Source of the DNA: Apiosordaria backusii
Lineage: Eukaryota > Ascomycota > Sordariomycetes > Sordariales > Lasiosphaeriaceae
Reading direction: 5' to 3'
DNA length: 64,000 nucleotides
NCBI GenBank assembly: GCA_030549205.1
Contig: JAUKTV010000002.1
Coordinates: 2,232,001 to 2,296,000, forward strand
Shown: positions 32,974 through 44,081 of the stretch, one piece after another
Layout: each line of letters starts with the position of its first letter
Position numbering within the stretch: the first letter of the stretch is position 1
The notes under the pieces: model-generated
Told to the model about the DNA's origin: nothing
The model's database searches: none
Seen by the model: only the letters and a program-made list of their open reading frames with translations
Program-made: the position numbers and the translations under genes

Positions 32974-33170
32974 GGGGGGCGAGTGGGCGAAGGAGAAAGT
33001 TGTTGAAAAAAAAAAAGGAAAAGAAAAGCGCGGGCAGGCGGGGGGAAGTCTCGTCGTTGGAAAAAAAAAAAGAGAGGAGCGGGCAGGGTCGGCAAGACGG
33101 CAGGGAGCGCGGTCGGTTGACGAGATCTGAAGAAGAGAAGAAGAGGAAATCTGGGGAGGGGTGGTCAAGT

Positions 33171-33209
33171 ACTTATACCCTCGGAAGTGGTCTGTGCACA
33201 CTTGCAAAT
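33171..33209 (-). promoter_or_regulatory. CC-family promoter block upstream of CC2
   Basis: Minus-strand sense: ATTTGCAAGTGTGCACAG (33192..33209) then TATAAGT (33171..33177), ~200 bp before the CC2 ATG. Upstream words at 33248-33300 (GTTGTTGCTATTGTT, GTGAATAGGGTCGTGGT) match the region upstream of CC1. Confidence 0.78.
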
Positions 33210-34532
33210 TTGCAATCGCTCGAATAGACCACGTTCAGGACAGTGGGGTTGTTGTTGCTATTGTTCCTGATATCAATAGGGCAGTGAATAGGGTCGTGGT
33301 GCTCATGTGCTTGGATGCGAGTGGTCAACAAGTTTGCTCCGTCCCCTCGACCCACCTTTCACACAACCACCCCCAGGCAACCGCCAGTTGCCCGTGATGT
33401 CAGTCACAGGCGTCCGGGTTTCAAGTTGTGGTTGGGCTATGAGATTGGTTGCCATAACAAATCGCGAATTACATGACGTAGCGCGAACTGGTCTTCTCGC
33501 TGGATCTAGAGCTCGTCCATCTTTGGAGATTGACCGGAGTTTGAATCAGGCAACTTGTAAACCTCGTTCTTAACGGTAGGTCAATGTCAATTTCTCATCT
33601 TGCTTATGATCAGGTAGTTTTCTATTTCCAAGTCCATGCCTCTTCCTTACCAAACAATGCGTCAAGATTCGGCTGCAACGATGATGATGTCCCAAAATAC
33701 TAGACGGCAATTAGGGGGGTTAGAAGGTCTGTTGATGCTGGTAATGGACTGGCAAGATCTTTCATCACATTTTTCATCGATTCCTCAGCTGTTCCCGGTT
33801 TGGTTTAACATAGCTTATTCAAGCAGTCTTCCAGCCCTTGAAAGGGCTTCCTCCATCTGTGTTGGGCGCTTGTATCACAAAAGACAAAGGTGGCATATCA
33901 TCTGAGCCCTTCAAACTATAGAGCTTTGGGATCAACAAAGCTGGGCAAGATAAAATGTTCAATTATGTCCTTGAAGACAGCCAAAACTCTGCTGCCTGCG
34001 TCATTCTATATATTCCGGACAATTCCCCTGTCTCCACTCATCTCTTCTCCAATTGCCGTGGTGACATATCTTTACCATCTTGAACGCACGAAATGATTTT
34101 TCCTCCCAACGTACAAGAACCGCAGCCCACTCAGACAAGTGGGCTTCAGAACGACTACAACGACGTCCAAGGCTAGGAATAGACCCCCATACCTGCGGGT
34201 GAAGATATGCTTAGGACGTGGAAGAGAAGATGCAGTCGGTGACATTGGGAGGACGTTGGGTTAAGGTTGATATGCCAAGGCGCAAATCCGGGGTAGCTGG
34301 CACGTGCAAAGGCCACGCCCGCAGTTGGCCCAAGCGCTTGGCAGTTCACTGCCGGGCTGTCGCTGATTGGTCAATCATTTGCATGTCACGTCCTCTGCTT
34401 GGCTTACATCAGCCAGCCCAACACGGGCTGCAATTTCCTCTCTGAGCATGGCTCCTTTTGTTTCCACAGCAACAAACATGTGGCCTAAGAGCGCCAATCT
34501 CCGTGTTCGATACGGGCACTTCAAATTGTTGA
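33210..34532. other. Divergent intergenic region CC2 / helicase
   Basis: Contains distal CC2 promoter sequence, then ~1.1 kb in which no gene was recognised. A first exon of the helicase gene should lie in the last few hundred bases, since the helicase frame has no early ATG. Confidence 0.45.
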
Positions 34533-36806
34533 GTTTTTCAAAAAAGACGACTTCAGCCTGGTTCCGTCATCAGACACCGATTATCGCGGCAAAGCAAGGA
34601 ACCACTGAGCAGAAAGAGGAAGGCCCGTGCTGACCTGAGCAATGAGCAACACCACCTTGACCCCTGGGGTCGTGACCTCACTCCAGACGCTCTGGATGTG
34701 GGGCGCAAATGGTGGGAAACCCGCTGGCAGCTTGACAAGATTCACGGTAATGCCTTGCTTTCGGAGCCTTCCAAGCGCCTTCTGGTTCAAGCAGCTCAGC
34801 TCAGAAGAGAGTACACCCGCTTGGCAGCTGGCTGGAGAACACTCGATCACGTTCTGCAGCCCAATTCCCGGACGTATGAGCCTCCGATACTAGATCTTTT
34901 CATGCAGAAAGTTACGCCGCCACAGCCCCCGATCACACCAGCAGTAGCCCGTGCGGTTGAAGAGGCGGTTCGCATCTATCAGAAACTTCAGCAAAACCTC
35001 GATGGCGTCAGCACGGCACAGTGGCCTCTTTCGGAGCTAGTGGAAGCGGAAAGGCAGAGACGAGAATACAACCGCTTGTTGAGCTCATCCTCAGTACAAG
35101 AATACGGCTTTCTTTGGGAACCCAGACAGTCCGAGTCCGTCATCGATCGGGAAGCCCCAGAGCCTTGCCGGCAACCAGTATCAGATTTGACAGCTGTCGA
35201 CAGTAAAGAATTGCGGCAGTTGACCCCGGAGCTGGGCGAGAGGCCTCCCCTGTGTCCCGAACAAGAGGCAGTGGTGAGGTTGGCGGAGCAAGGAGAAAAT
35301 ATCTTCTACACCGGATCCGCGGGGTGTGGCAAATCGACTGTTTTGCATGAGATCAGACGGCGACTGCGGGCACAGGACAAAGCGGTCAACGTTGTTGCCC
35401 CAACCGGAATTGTCGCTCTAGCCATCGGTGGTACAACGACTTGGACTTTTATGGGGTGGGGTCCATCACTCAACAAGGAGAATTTGGAAAGTTTGTATTG
35501 GATTACAGAAAAGGAGAATGGAGCAAGGCTGCGTAAAGTCGACACCCTCATCATTGACGAGATCAGCATGGTGGAGAACAACTTCTTCCAGAGAATGGAC
35601 ACGGTGCTTAGGCTTGTCAGGGATAGCGGAGATTTACCGTTTGGAGGGATCCAGCTCATTGTCACTGGGGACTTTTGCCAGCTTCCGCCGGTAAAACCGT
35701 TTGAGCACTGTGTTACTTGTGGATTCGAACTTCAGCATCCATTAGATGCCGGCGGGAACATTGTCAAAAATGTCAAGCAATGCAACAACCGAAAATGGAA
35801 GGAGGGACACTTCAGACTGGATGAAAAGTATGCATTCTCGAGTAAGGCTTGGGAAGAATGCAACTTCAAATATATTCACCTGAAAACGATACACCGACAG
35901 CAAGATGGAGGATTCAGGGCCCTGTTGGAAAAATGCAGAACCGGGGTTCCCTTTGACGCAGACGAAATTGACATTCTGATGAACCACGAATCCGACACCA
36001 AAGATGCTGTTCGACTGATGTCGACACGCAGGGAAGTACAGGATATCAATCTGGAGGCCTTCAAGAGACTCCCAGACCCGCACTTTTCGTACAAGTGTTC
36101 TGACGGCTATTGGTGGGAAAAGGAGGAGCATCCACACCTAAAAGGAAAGTTTGAATGGTGGATATCTCAGCATGTCCCGGGCCACAAGACATTGGCCTAT
36201 TTTAAAGACAACCACCGCTTTGAAGCACAAGTCGAGCTCAAAAAGGGCATGTCAGTTCTGTTGCTTGTTAATTTGAGCTTGGATGAAGGTCTTTGCAACG
36301 GCAGCCAAGGCATCATCGTCGACTTCGAATCTCTCGATATTAATCGCTTGATGTTTAGACTCGAGAAGAGATGTAAGCTTGGTACCCCCCAAGCACTTAG
36401 AATCGAAGAGTTTGCAGAAGAAAACCTCAATTCGACAGAGCCCAATGAGATATCATTGCCTGTGGTCCGCTTCCATAACGGGATCGAGCGTACCATTCTT
36501 CCCGAGTGCCAGATCAACGATCTGGGAGATCCTGCCCCGTACTCTAAAGTTTGGCGGACACAGATTCCGCTCACGGCTGGATATGCCCTTACGATTCACA
36601 GGTCCCAGGGCATGGGACTGGAACGCGTGATCGTCGACCTCACAAGAGCATTCGAAGAAGCCCAGCCGTATGTTGCCCTTTCTCGGGCCAAGACGCTGGA
36701 AGGACTCAAGATCGAGGGGAGCTCGGAGACGTTGGCGAGAACTTTCAAAGGGAACCCACAGGTGCGCAGGTTTATGGAGGAGACGGAGTGGATTGAATTT
36801 GAGTGA
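34533..36806 (+). CDS. PIF1-like ATP-dependent DNA helicase
   Basis: The frame opens after a stop at 34530-34532 and contains no Met before ~34902, although KARADLSNEQHHLDP and VGRKWWETRW already look coding; an upstream exon with the ATG is likely. Superfamily 1B motifs: I GSAGCGKS (~205 codons after 34698), Ia VVAPTGIVALAIGG, II LIIDEISM, III VTGDFCQLPPV, and the late motifs GYALTIHRSQGMGLERV and PYVALSRAKTLEGL. Between III and IV a CVTCGF...C segment could bind zinc, as in a fungal PIF1 subfamily. PIF1 enzymes unwind 5'->3' at telomeres, G-quadruplexes and stalled forks. No Rep/HUH nuclease is seen, so a Helitron is not supported. Confidence 0.88.
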   Translation, partial: VFQKRRLQPGSVIRHRLSRQSKEPLSRKRKARADLSNEQHHLDPWGRDLTPDALDVGRKWWETRWQLDKIHGNALLSEPSKRLLVQAAQLRREYTRLAAGWRTLDHVLQPNSRTYEPPILDLFMQKVTPPQPPITPAVARAVEEAVRIYQKLQQNLDGVSTAQWPLSELVEAERQRREYNRLLSSSSVQEYGFLWEPRQSESVIDREAPEPCRQPVSDLTAVDSKELRQLTPELGERPPLCPEQEAVVRLAEQGENIFYTGSAGCGKSTVLHEIRRRLRAQDKAVNVVAPTGIVALAIGGTTTWTFMGWGPSLNKENLESLYWITEKENGARLRKVDTLIIDEISMVENNFFQRMDTVLRLVRDSGDLPFGGIQLIVTGDFCQLPPVKPFEHCVTCGFELQHPLDAGGNIVKNVKQCNNRKWKEGHFRLDEKYAFSSKAWEECNFKYIHLKTIHRQQDGGFRALLEKCRTGVPFDADEIDILMNHESDTKDAVRLMSTRREVQDINLEAFKRLPDPHFSYKCSDGYWWEKEEHPHLKGKFEWWISQHVPGHKTLAYFKDNHRFEAQVELKKGMSVLLLVNLSLDEGLCNGSQGIIVDFESLDINRLMFRLEKRCKLGTPQALRIEEFAEENLNSTEPNEISLPVVRFHNGIERTILPECQINDLGDPAPYSKVWRTQIPLTAGYALTIHRSQGMGLERVIVDLTRAFEEAQPYVALSRAKTLEGLKIEGSSETLARTFKGNPQVRRFMEETEWIEFE

Positions 36807-37289
36807 TATTGGACAGGGACTGGTAGGATAAATGCATGGTTGGATAGTGGGGTAAGGACAAGTGATCCTTTCACAGATCTTGTGTGGGTACTTTCTGTTG
36901 CTGTTATGCTTTTTCTGTAGAGGTTCACCGGTATACGTATGGGTGGCGTCATGCTCTTTTTTGTGATGGATACTTCAGCTCTTATTAATTCATAGTATAT
37001 TCCTATACCAAAACTAGAAAAGCGGTCCGATACACAGTCAAAACACACACCCAATGACCCAGACAGCATAAGCAGTGTCTGGTTGCGCACACTTTCACCA
37101 AGTCGAGAGCATACCTCCCCCTTTTCGTATACCACAAATGCACACACATGTATACGACAAAAAGTCGGGCAGAATATGCCGAGCCCACACGGAATATCAT
37201 TCCTTCCCCGCAACAAGATATCCCTACTCAGACTCAGACACAATCCCTATCTTTATCAACCATCCCCCCTTAGACCCTCCCCTCTCAAA
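36807..37289. other. Convergent 3' flank region
   Basis: Between the helicase and CC3 stops; no gene seen. Confidence 0.45.
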
Positions 37290-38316
37290 TCACTCCATCC
37301 TCTCCCACTTCCTCCACTCCCCCTTCACCTGATCATACCATTCCCCCTCCCCGTTCATCTCCTCCGGCTTGACCTTGAGCAGGAAGTTCACCGCCGAGTT
37401 CAGCTCCCTCAGCTGGCCTCTCAGGACGTTTCTTTCAGCCTCCGCGGCCTCAATGAGGGACTGCTGGGACTTCTTCAGGGCTTCGATTTCAGCTTTGAGG
37501 GCGCGATGGGCGGAGTTGATGTCGGATTGGGCGGAGTAGGCGGACTTAACGGCGGACCTGAAGCGCTTGTGGATGTGGTAGATGTGTTTGAGGGTGTGGA
37601 GGGGGTCGTCGCGGCGGTGGGGCTTTTTGGGGGGGTTGGCGGTGTTGTTGGTGTCGTTGGTGGTGGTGGTGGGAGGAGGAGGTTGGGACTAGAAATAAGT
37701 GGGGAGGTTAGTATTTTATTAGAAAGTAAATAAACAGTAAAGGATATGGAAAGGGGGTTGGTAGCTGGTAGCAACAGGGGATGGGAAAGGGGGTTTTGGA
37801 GACGGCAAAAGGTTTCAAATGAGCGAGACCCAATAGAAAAAAGGAGTATAGATAGGTAGGCTGGTGAAAGGACTGGGTTGGTAGATAGGAGTGCAAGAAT
37901 GTAGATGATTGGAAGGGTTGAGAGGAGGTAACAGGGATAGAGATAATGTGTGTAGGCTGGATGTGAAATTCGAGGTTAGGGGACAAGATTGGTTTGGTAT
38001 GGGTCTGATTTTGAAGGGGGAGAGATACCACTTGTATACTCTACGCTTGGGAAAACATGACATTGAAAGATAGGCCTGGGCTTGTGTGAAATGTGGAATC
38101 ATGTGTGATGTGATGTGAAAAGAACAAATCGAGCTCAGATGATAGAGGAGGCGCTTCCTCACGAAAAGGTTGACTTACGCTCGCGGGGGTCGCCGGCGTG
38201 GCGGACGAGGGGCCGGGCGACGAGACGGCGGCAGACTCGGCCGCGGCCGCGGCAGCAAGTTCCTGGCGGGCGCGCTTCTTCGCCCGGTAGGTGGCGTTTT
38301 TGGGCTTGCGGGCCAT
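37290..38316 (-). CDS. CC3: Ala-rich basic N-terminus and coiled coil, intact
   Basis: Two exons: 38179..38316 (46 codons, MARKPKNATYRAKKRARQEL then Ala/Ser/Pro) and 37290..37688 (132 codons plus stop), both phase 0; 178 residues. Donor GTAAGT, acceptor TTTCTAG, intron 490 nt. Exon 2 begins Pro/Thr/Asn-rich, then HTLKHIYHIHKRFRSAVKSA and a coil (ALKAEIEALKKSQQSLIEAA, NVLRGQLRELNSAVNFLLKV), ending in a Trp-rich EWYDQVKGEWRKWERME. No internal stop or shift. Family membership with CC1/2/4/5 rests on architecture and intron pattern. The exact promoter motif is not present; upstream there is a TATATT and a CCAAT-like box at ~38495-38515. Confidence 0.75.
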
Positions 38317-38691
38317 TTTGATTTTGATCTTCTACGAACGAACAATCTTGGTTAGAAATATTTGTAGAAGAAAATAAAAGACTTGACGACTTACTGGTTT
38401 TGTGAAGAAAAAAAAGTCGCGGGCTCTGTTGCTGCCGTTGCTGCTGTTTGTTGTTTTGGGTGAAATTGGAAAAGCGACAAAAGGCCTAGATATATTCCAC
38501 TGGGACCTGGACCAATGAGCAATTGTGGAGCCTTATTCTTTGCTATTGTTTAACTTCCCATCTTCAATGCCCTCTTTCTTATCTTATCGTCCGTGAGCAC
38601 ATGAGCAAGCTGTTCCCCTCCAGCCTGCCTTGATAATCTCTGAGTGCCCTGACTATCTGCAACTTCTCCAGATCGCAGCTCCCATCCAGAC

Positions 38692-39567
38692 TCAAGCCAC
38701 CACACCCTCCAACTCCCTGACCATGTCCTGATTCAGCCTCCTCTCCTCCATCTTATACATCCCGAACCTTGACCCATCCGCATCCATCCCCTCCACAATC
38801 TCTTCAATCTCCTTCATCAGCCCTCTTGCCTCCTCCATCCTATGCTCACCCTGCAGCCAAACAGCTCTAGCCACGATCCTCCTCGCGTTAATACACTGAG
38901 GTGAATATCCCGCCCCAACCTGTCCCATTTATCCCAAGCCTTCACAACCTGCATCTCCACTTCCTCCGCTTGACGATAATCTCCTCTCTTGATCAGCCAG
39001 TCAGCATAGATATGCAGCAAGCTGAAATCACCGTTTTTTCGATGTCGCAACAGCAGCTTCATTGTTTGCTCGCCCTCCTCGAGCAGTTGGAGCTCGGCCT
39101 GAAAACCAAAGATTGCCCTTTGAAGCTCTTCCCACTTTGCATGGGATGTGTCAGCAAGACCCTTGCCAGAGCTGGCTTGCGAGTCTCGCTTCAACTCAGA
39201 CAACCTTGCACGCAACAGACCAAGGAGAAGGGAAAACTTCTCCTCGTTTGGCGCGTTGCTGTTTGAGTCGATGACGGGTGGGATCTCTGGGAAAATGGAG
39301 AGGAACGAGCGGGCGAGGCAGTAAGAGATGGAATCCCCTGGGTCGTGTCAGTATCATTGGGATGTGGCATCGGCAGTGTAAACAAGGAGATGACCGACAG
39401 AAGCTGTTTACGGGAACAGGCATCTCCCACTTGAACTGCTCTGCTGCTTGGGATCCAGGCGTCACGGTTGCGGTTGAGTACCGGACCTTTGGGGGAGTGT
39501 GGGCGATATCGCCATTCTCGTTATTCTGGTCCTGGGTTCTACTGCTGTTATCGTTCGAGGAGGTCAT
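38692..39567 (-). CDS. TPR-like helical protein, apparent frameshift
   Basis: The start is the ATG at 39565-39567 (MTSSNDNSSRTQDQ). A 61-nt intron (donor GTCGGT, branch CTGAC, acceptor CCCAG) joins VNSF to DSISYCLARSFLSIFPEIPP. Helical pairs follow: FGFQAELQLLEEGEQTMKLL, ADWLIKRGDYRQAEEVEMQV. After KWDRLGR the frame must shift at the C runs 38909-38916 to continue GYSPQCINARRIVARAVWLQ and a helical end at 38692. One extra G/C repairs it. The helix pattern resembles TPR tails of fungal NLRs, but no NTPase domain is present. Function unknown. Confidence 0.65.
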
Positions 39568-40827
39568 AGTATCCAATTTCTGTTCAATGTTACAGAAGTG
39601 TGAAACGGGTACTCTGAGAGACCTCTGGACGCAGCAACAGTCTCTCGGAACTGTCGAGCATCAACCCCGCAATTTCCCATCTGGACCCTGCCCCCGTGGC
39701 CAATCGGTCTGGTCGGGGATATCACCCGCACCCGCTAACTGAAGCGGCAGTTTACCTCGTGTGGAAGCCTGCACAACAGCCAGCAGTGCTGGGTAGGCAC
39801 CTACCTTACCTACCTACCTACCTACCATCACACTCCGCTCGCTCCAGTAACTTCTGTTTCCCCAAGTCAACACAGGCTACGTTTTACCCTTCTGCAAGGT
39901 ATGCAATCACGTTACCTCTGCGAAACCCAGACATATCAGGAAGGAAATTGTGACATCTACAGTACATCCCATACGGCCGGCCTCGTGATGGTGAAAGTGT
40001 CGGCAGTGGGGCCGGGATCAGCAGGGCCGAGAATTCGGATGACGTTGAGAGACACGGTGGACAGACGGACTTGGCACCTTGGCAACGGTCAAGACGATGG
40101 TGCTGCTTCGCGGAAGGCATAATCTTGGCTAGCCGGTCATGGAAAAGCGCCGGGGCGCGAAGACATCGACAGATTTACTGGTTTTATACAGAATCGCGAA
40201 AGGCGCCAGTTTATTCCAGGAATGCACATGGCGAAGCTCTTTCACATCGGTTTCGGCTACCGGACAGACGGGGTGACTGTCCGCGATATGCAATCAAGAG
40301 AACAACGCGACATTGACACGCAAGCAACCAAAAAAAGGGCCGCGTCTTCAGACTCTCAAATATACACCTGGAACTTGCGCTGTCATCTGATATGATGAAA
40401 ACCAGATCCTCATTTCAATTCCGCTGCTTGAACTCAATTGCTGCAATATCGCCGACGTGATGCTCATGCAAGTGGCGGTGCGCGATTCTGCGTTATCCAA
40501 TCAAACAGTGCGTCACAGCTGCCAGTCACACAGGCGGCTGACTAAAGAAACTCAATTGTTGTGGTGCACGTGCAGCTCCCCCCGCTTGTCGATTTTTCGA
40601 CCCTCCACAACACCTCATTACAACGATCACCAGACCAGCCATCGCCACATATTCGATTGTCTCGAATCACGAATCGCCATATCGATTTCGGATTGGGACT
40701 AGCCAAGCATTCAGGTGCTTCGTCTCGCCCGCGATTGCATATTTCGCATACTCGCTTCAACAAACCACACCCTCGCGCGCCATTGCGCGAGCAAAAGGGC
40801 GTTTATCGCCTTTTTACCTAGAACACC
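39568..40827. other. Divergent intergenic region with CTAC repeat
   Basis: A (CTAC)n tract at about 39797-39826. No gene seen; 5' flank of the CENP-B-like gene from ~40560. Confidence 0.5.
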
Positions 40828-42213
40828 ATGTCGGCCATGAAGCCCGACGTGCCCCTCGAGTCGATGGACCAGATCGGCTCGACCCCCGGCTCGGCCACCC
40901 GGGAGCGCCATTCCCTTACCCTCGACCAGCGTCGCGCCCTCCGCCGCTGGGCCAACTCCCAACCTGTGCGCCCGAGTCACAAGGCCTGCATCGACTGGTT
41001 CGCCAGCCAGTACAACCAAACCATCTCCCAGTCCACCGTCTCCCACTCCCTCTCCCCCAAGTACGCCCGCCTCGACGGCGACCCCCAGCTCTCCGGCTCC
41101 CGCCTCCGCTTCGGCAACTGGCCCGACGTCGAGAAGCTCGTCCTCTTATGGCACCAGCAAATGGTCAACAACGGCCGCCAGCCCTCCAACGAAGAGCTCG
41201 CCGACAAGGCCAAAACAATCTACAACCAGCTCCCCCGGTACAAAGACGAGCCCGCCCCCGAATTCTCCCCCGGCTGGATCCACCGCTTCAAGAAACGTTA
41301 CGGTCTCCTGGTTAGACGCCAGCGTCGCCCGACTAGCAGCGGCGGCGGCGGTAATCCCGCTCCCGGAAGCACCGCCCTCCAAAACCTCGGCGATGACATC
41401 CCCTACCTCGCCGAGAACCTCCCTCGCTTCCTCTCCGTGACTGCCGATCTCCCCCCAGTAACAATAATGGACTACCTCCAACGTTTCCTCGGCGTGGTCA
41501 CCACCCTGGATGTATGCGAGCGCGTCAGAGACGAAGTCCTCCGCCGCCATCAACACAACCCCTCCCCTGATGCCGGGCCAGGAACACCCAACAACAACCC
41601 CATGGGCGGAAACGCGGAGAACACAGGGACCTACCACTCGGAAGAGGACCCCGAGGTCGTCCTCCAAAACGCGCTTCGTGCCTACCAACAACAGGAAGAC
41701 AACAACGCCGCCGGCGGTGGTGTAGCAACTCCCGATCATCAGCAGCCCCAAAACGGAACTGACCGGGGAGTTGATGGCGGCCTCCCTGCGTTGGGAGTGA
41801 TAGCGAATCAAGCTTATGCCCAGCACCAGCACGCTATGACCGCAGCTGGGTTGTCGACTCCAGACCCCGGGACTCGCAACACGAGTGTTGGGCCGAGGGC
41901 AGGACCACCACAGCAGGCACCACCACCGGCGCAGCCGCAGTATGCGCCGAATACACCCCAGCCAGTTCAGCAGCAGCAGCAGCAGACACCGCAACCTCAG
42001 ACAGCTAATGGCAATGGGAATGGTGGTGGTGGTGGTGGTGGTACTGTTGGGGGAGGGCCGCAAGGGGAGGATCTAACGCTTACACCGATCCCTAGCGGGG
42101 CACCGGTGTCGGTGGTGGAGAACCCGGTGAGGTGCCCGTTTTGTATCAACAAGAGGATGCTGAGGACGATCAAGGAGGCGGTGGAGCATTTGAGTAGTCA
42201 TGTTGTTGTTTGA
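40828..42213 (+). CDS. CENP-B-type HTH DNA-binding protein with C-terminal zinc finger
   Basis: A single exon of 461 residues. Residues ~28-85 form the N-terminal CENP-B/psq-like HTH (LDQRRALRRWANSQ, STVSHSLSPKYARL); ~95-165 form the second CENPB-type HTH (FGNWPDVEKLVLLWHQQM, FSPGWIHRFKKRYGL). A Pro/Gln/Gly-rich disordered region follows. The C-terminus CPFC...H...H (CPFCINKRM, VEHLSSHVV) is a zinc-finger-like end. There is no DDE nuclease, so this looks like a domesticated transposase-derived regulator. The first half is C-ending-codon rich, the last third GGT/GGG-rich. Confidence 0.85.
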   Translation: MSAMKPDVPLESMDQIGSTPGSATRERHSLTLDQRRALRRWANSQPVRPSHKACIDWFASQYNQTISQSTVSHSLSPKYARLDGDPQLSGSRLRFGNWPDVEKLVLLWHQQMVNNGRQPSNEELADKAKTIYNQLPRYKDEPAPEFSPGWIHRFKKRYGLLVRRQRRPTSSGGGGNPAPGSTALQNLGDDIPYLAENLPRFLSVTADLPPVTIMDYLQRFLGVVTTLDVCERVRDEVLRRHQHNPSPDAGPGTPNNNPMGGNAENTGTYHSEEDPEVVLQNALRAYQQQEDNNAAGGGVATPDHQQPQNGTDRGVDGGLPALGVIANQAYAQHQHAMTAAGLSTPDPGTRNTSVGPRAGPPQQAPPPAQPQYAPNTPQPVQQQQQQTPQPQTANGNGNGGGGGGGTVGGGPQGEDLTLTPIPSGAPVSVVENPVRCPFCINKRMLRTIKEAVEHLSSHVVV

Positions 42214-44081
42214 GGGTTTCATCCTCTGGACAGGGCTGGAGTGGGGGTTCACTTGTTGCCTTGTGCCATGGCTGTTCACAACTGCGGAAGGGTCAACAGG
42301 TAAAAGCTTGTTGCTATATCACGACAATGAAGAGGGAAACGAAAACAAAAGCAGGTTGTCTTGTGAGGCGTGTGGAGTGCTGTTCGGGGGATTATACCTA
42401 CCATGGATTTTTAATGCCTTGTGTCTTCTTTTATCTTCCTTTCGGCCGGCAGATGGGTTAACGGGATAGGGTTCTTACGAAGGGATGGGCTGGAGTTATC
42501 TATAGGCGTTTTGTGTGGCACTAGGGATAATATCTCTTTATCGCTTATCGATCGATGTATTTATTTATTTATTTTCCCGGAAGGAGTTAGCTGGACTGAA
42601 CTGGGAACTGGGTGTGGCGGGGATGGAAATGAATAGGCAGGACTCAATACCTGAGGCGAGGGATCTCTATAAGAGCCAAGGGAACGTTGTGTTTATCTCT
42701 TGGGATTTTGCGGGGGGGCGAAGAAATATGTGACAAGCGGTATTTTTCTCGTATCATCTCCTTCGGTGTTTGGCGTTCATCGTTTTTGAAGCTGGTGTTT
42801 GAGTTGCCGCCTTTTTGCGTGATGTATGTACCTATCCGAGTGAAAAAGCAGGGCTGGTGTTTTGGGCGTTGAATTTTTTTTTTTTTTTCCTGATGAGTGG
42901 CGATGTTATTTGTATATCTGGTACATCAATATTGTAGCAATGGTCACAAACGGGTATCCAGTAGTCCATACTGGAGTCTTGTTGTTGTTGTTAGTGTTGT
43001 TGTTGTTGTTAGTGGTGTTGTTGTTTGTTGTGTGTTGTTGTTGTTGTTGTTGTGTGTTGTCCTCTTGCGAATACCACATGCATAGAAACAAACAAGCATG
43101 CAATGCTGTTGATGCAATATGCAACATGACACAAAGTCCGCCGAGTTTATTCGCCCTTTCTACAACATCAACAACAAGAACGGCTGAGTGATAATGGCAC
43201 AAAGCTCAACGATGTACTCGTCGATTGGGTGGACTGCCACAGTGTGGTGTCTTGATGCATTGTTCAAGCATATCACCCACACTCAAAGAGTGGTTTATGT
43301 ATCACCGCAGCAGGGGATTGTATATATGGCCTTCAAGATCAGTGTCACCGAATCAAATTCTGGAGTTGATCCTCAAGCCTCTCAATTACCACTACGAGAA
43401 GCCTGCCTCCATCTTAAAAACCTAAAACAAAACAACAAGTCCACATCATCCGCATCATTCATGTCTCCCAGCAAACGCTGTCTCCGCCTCTTGTTTCAGC
43501 CTCTCCCTGCCTCTCCCTCAGCCCTCTCCATCATTTCCTTCTCCCTCTTCATCATGACTTCAAATACCGGCACGACCCAGAAAACGGTAAAAAAAGGCCA
43601 ACAGAAAAAAGCAACAATTCATCATTTTTATTTCCCACCATGAGACATGTACATTCGTCCATCCATCACACAACACAATAAAAAGGTGATCATCTTCGTA
43701 CCTCGGTCCAGCCTTGCTCCTCCGTGCTACTACTTCCTGCCTTCCTTCAATCATTCCACGCCAGCATACGCGCATCCAAGCAAAGAGAAGCATAAAATAG
43801 ACATGTGTGTGTCAAACAATGTGGTACGATGAATGGGAGACAGCGTGATAAGATATGTCTTTCTCGGGGGTATAAATCTGTCTCCTCCAGTTCTTGTAGA
43901 AAAGCAAGCCAAAAAAAGCGTTGTTATAAATCGTCATCGTCGATACAATGCGGGGTTGAATAGCAAAAACACCAAAAACAAAAAGTTGGGTATACTTGGC
44001 GCAACGTAAAACGGAGTCGAAAAATCCAGTAACCAGCACAGGGAAAAGAAACAGAGAAAATGCATGCATGCTCTACACCAC
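42214..44081. other. Intergenic with GTT repeat
   Basis: (GTT)n-type trinucleotide tract at about 42973-43060 and a T-run at ~42874. Convergent 3' flanks; no gene accepted. Confidence 0.5.

Noticed and set aside
34533..36806. Helitron transposon
   Set aside because: Only the PIF1-type helicase is present; no Rep/HUH nuclease, no TC...CTRR ends and no 3' hairpin could be shown.
41146..42063. 305-codon frame antisense to the CENP-B-like gene
   Set aside because: Its low-complexity Thr/Leu tracts are the reverse of the Gln/Gly codon repeats in the real gene.
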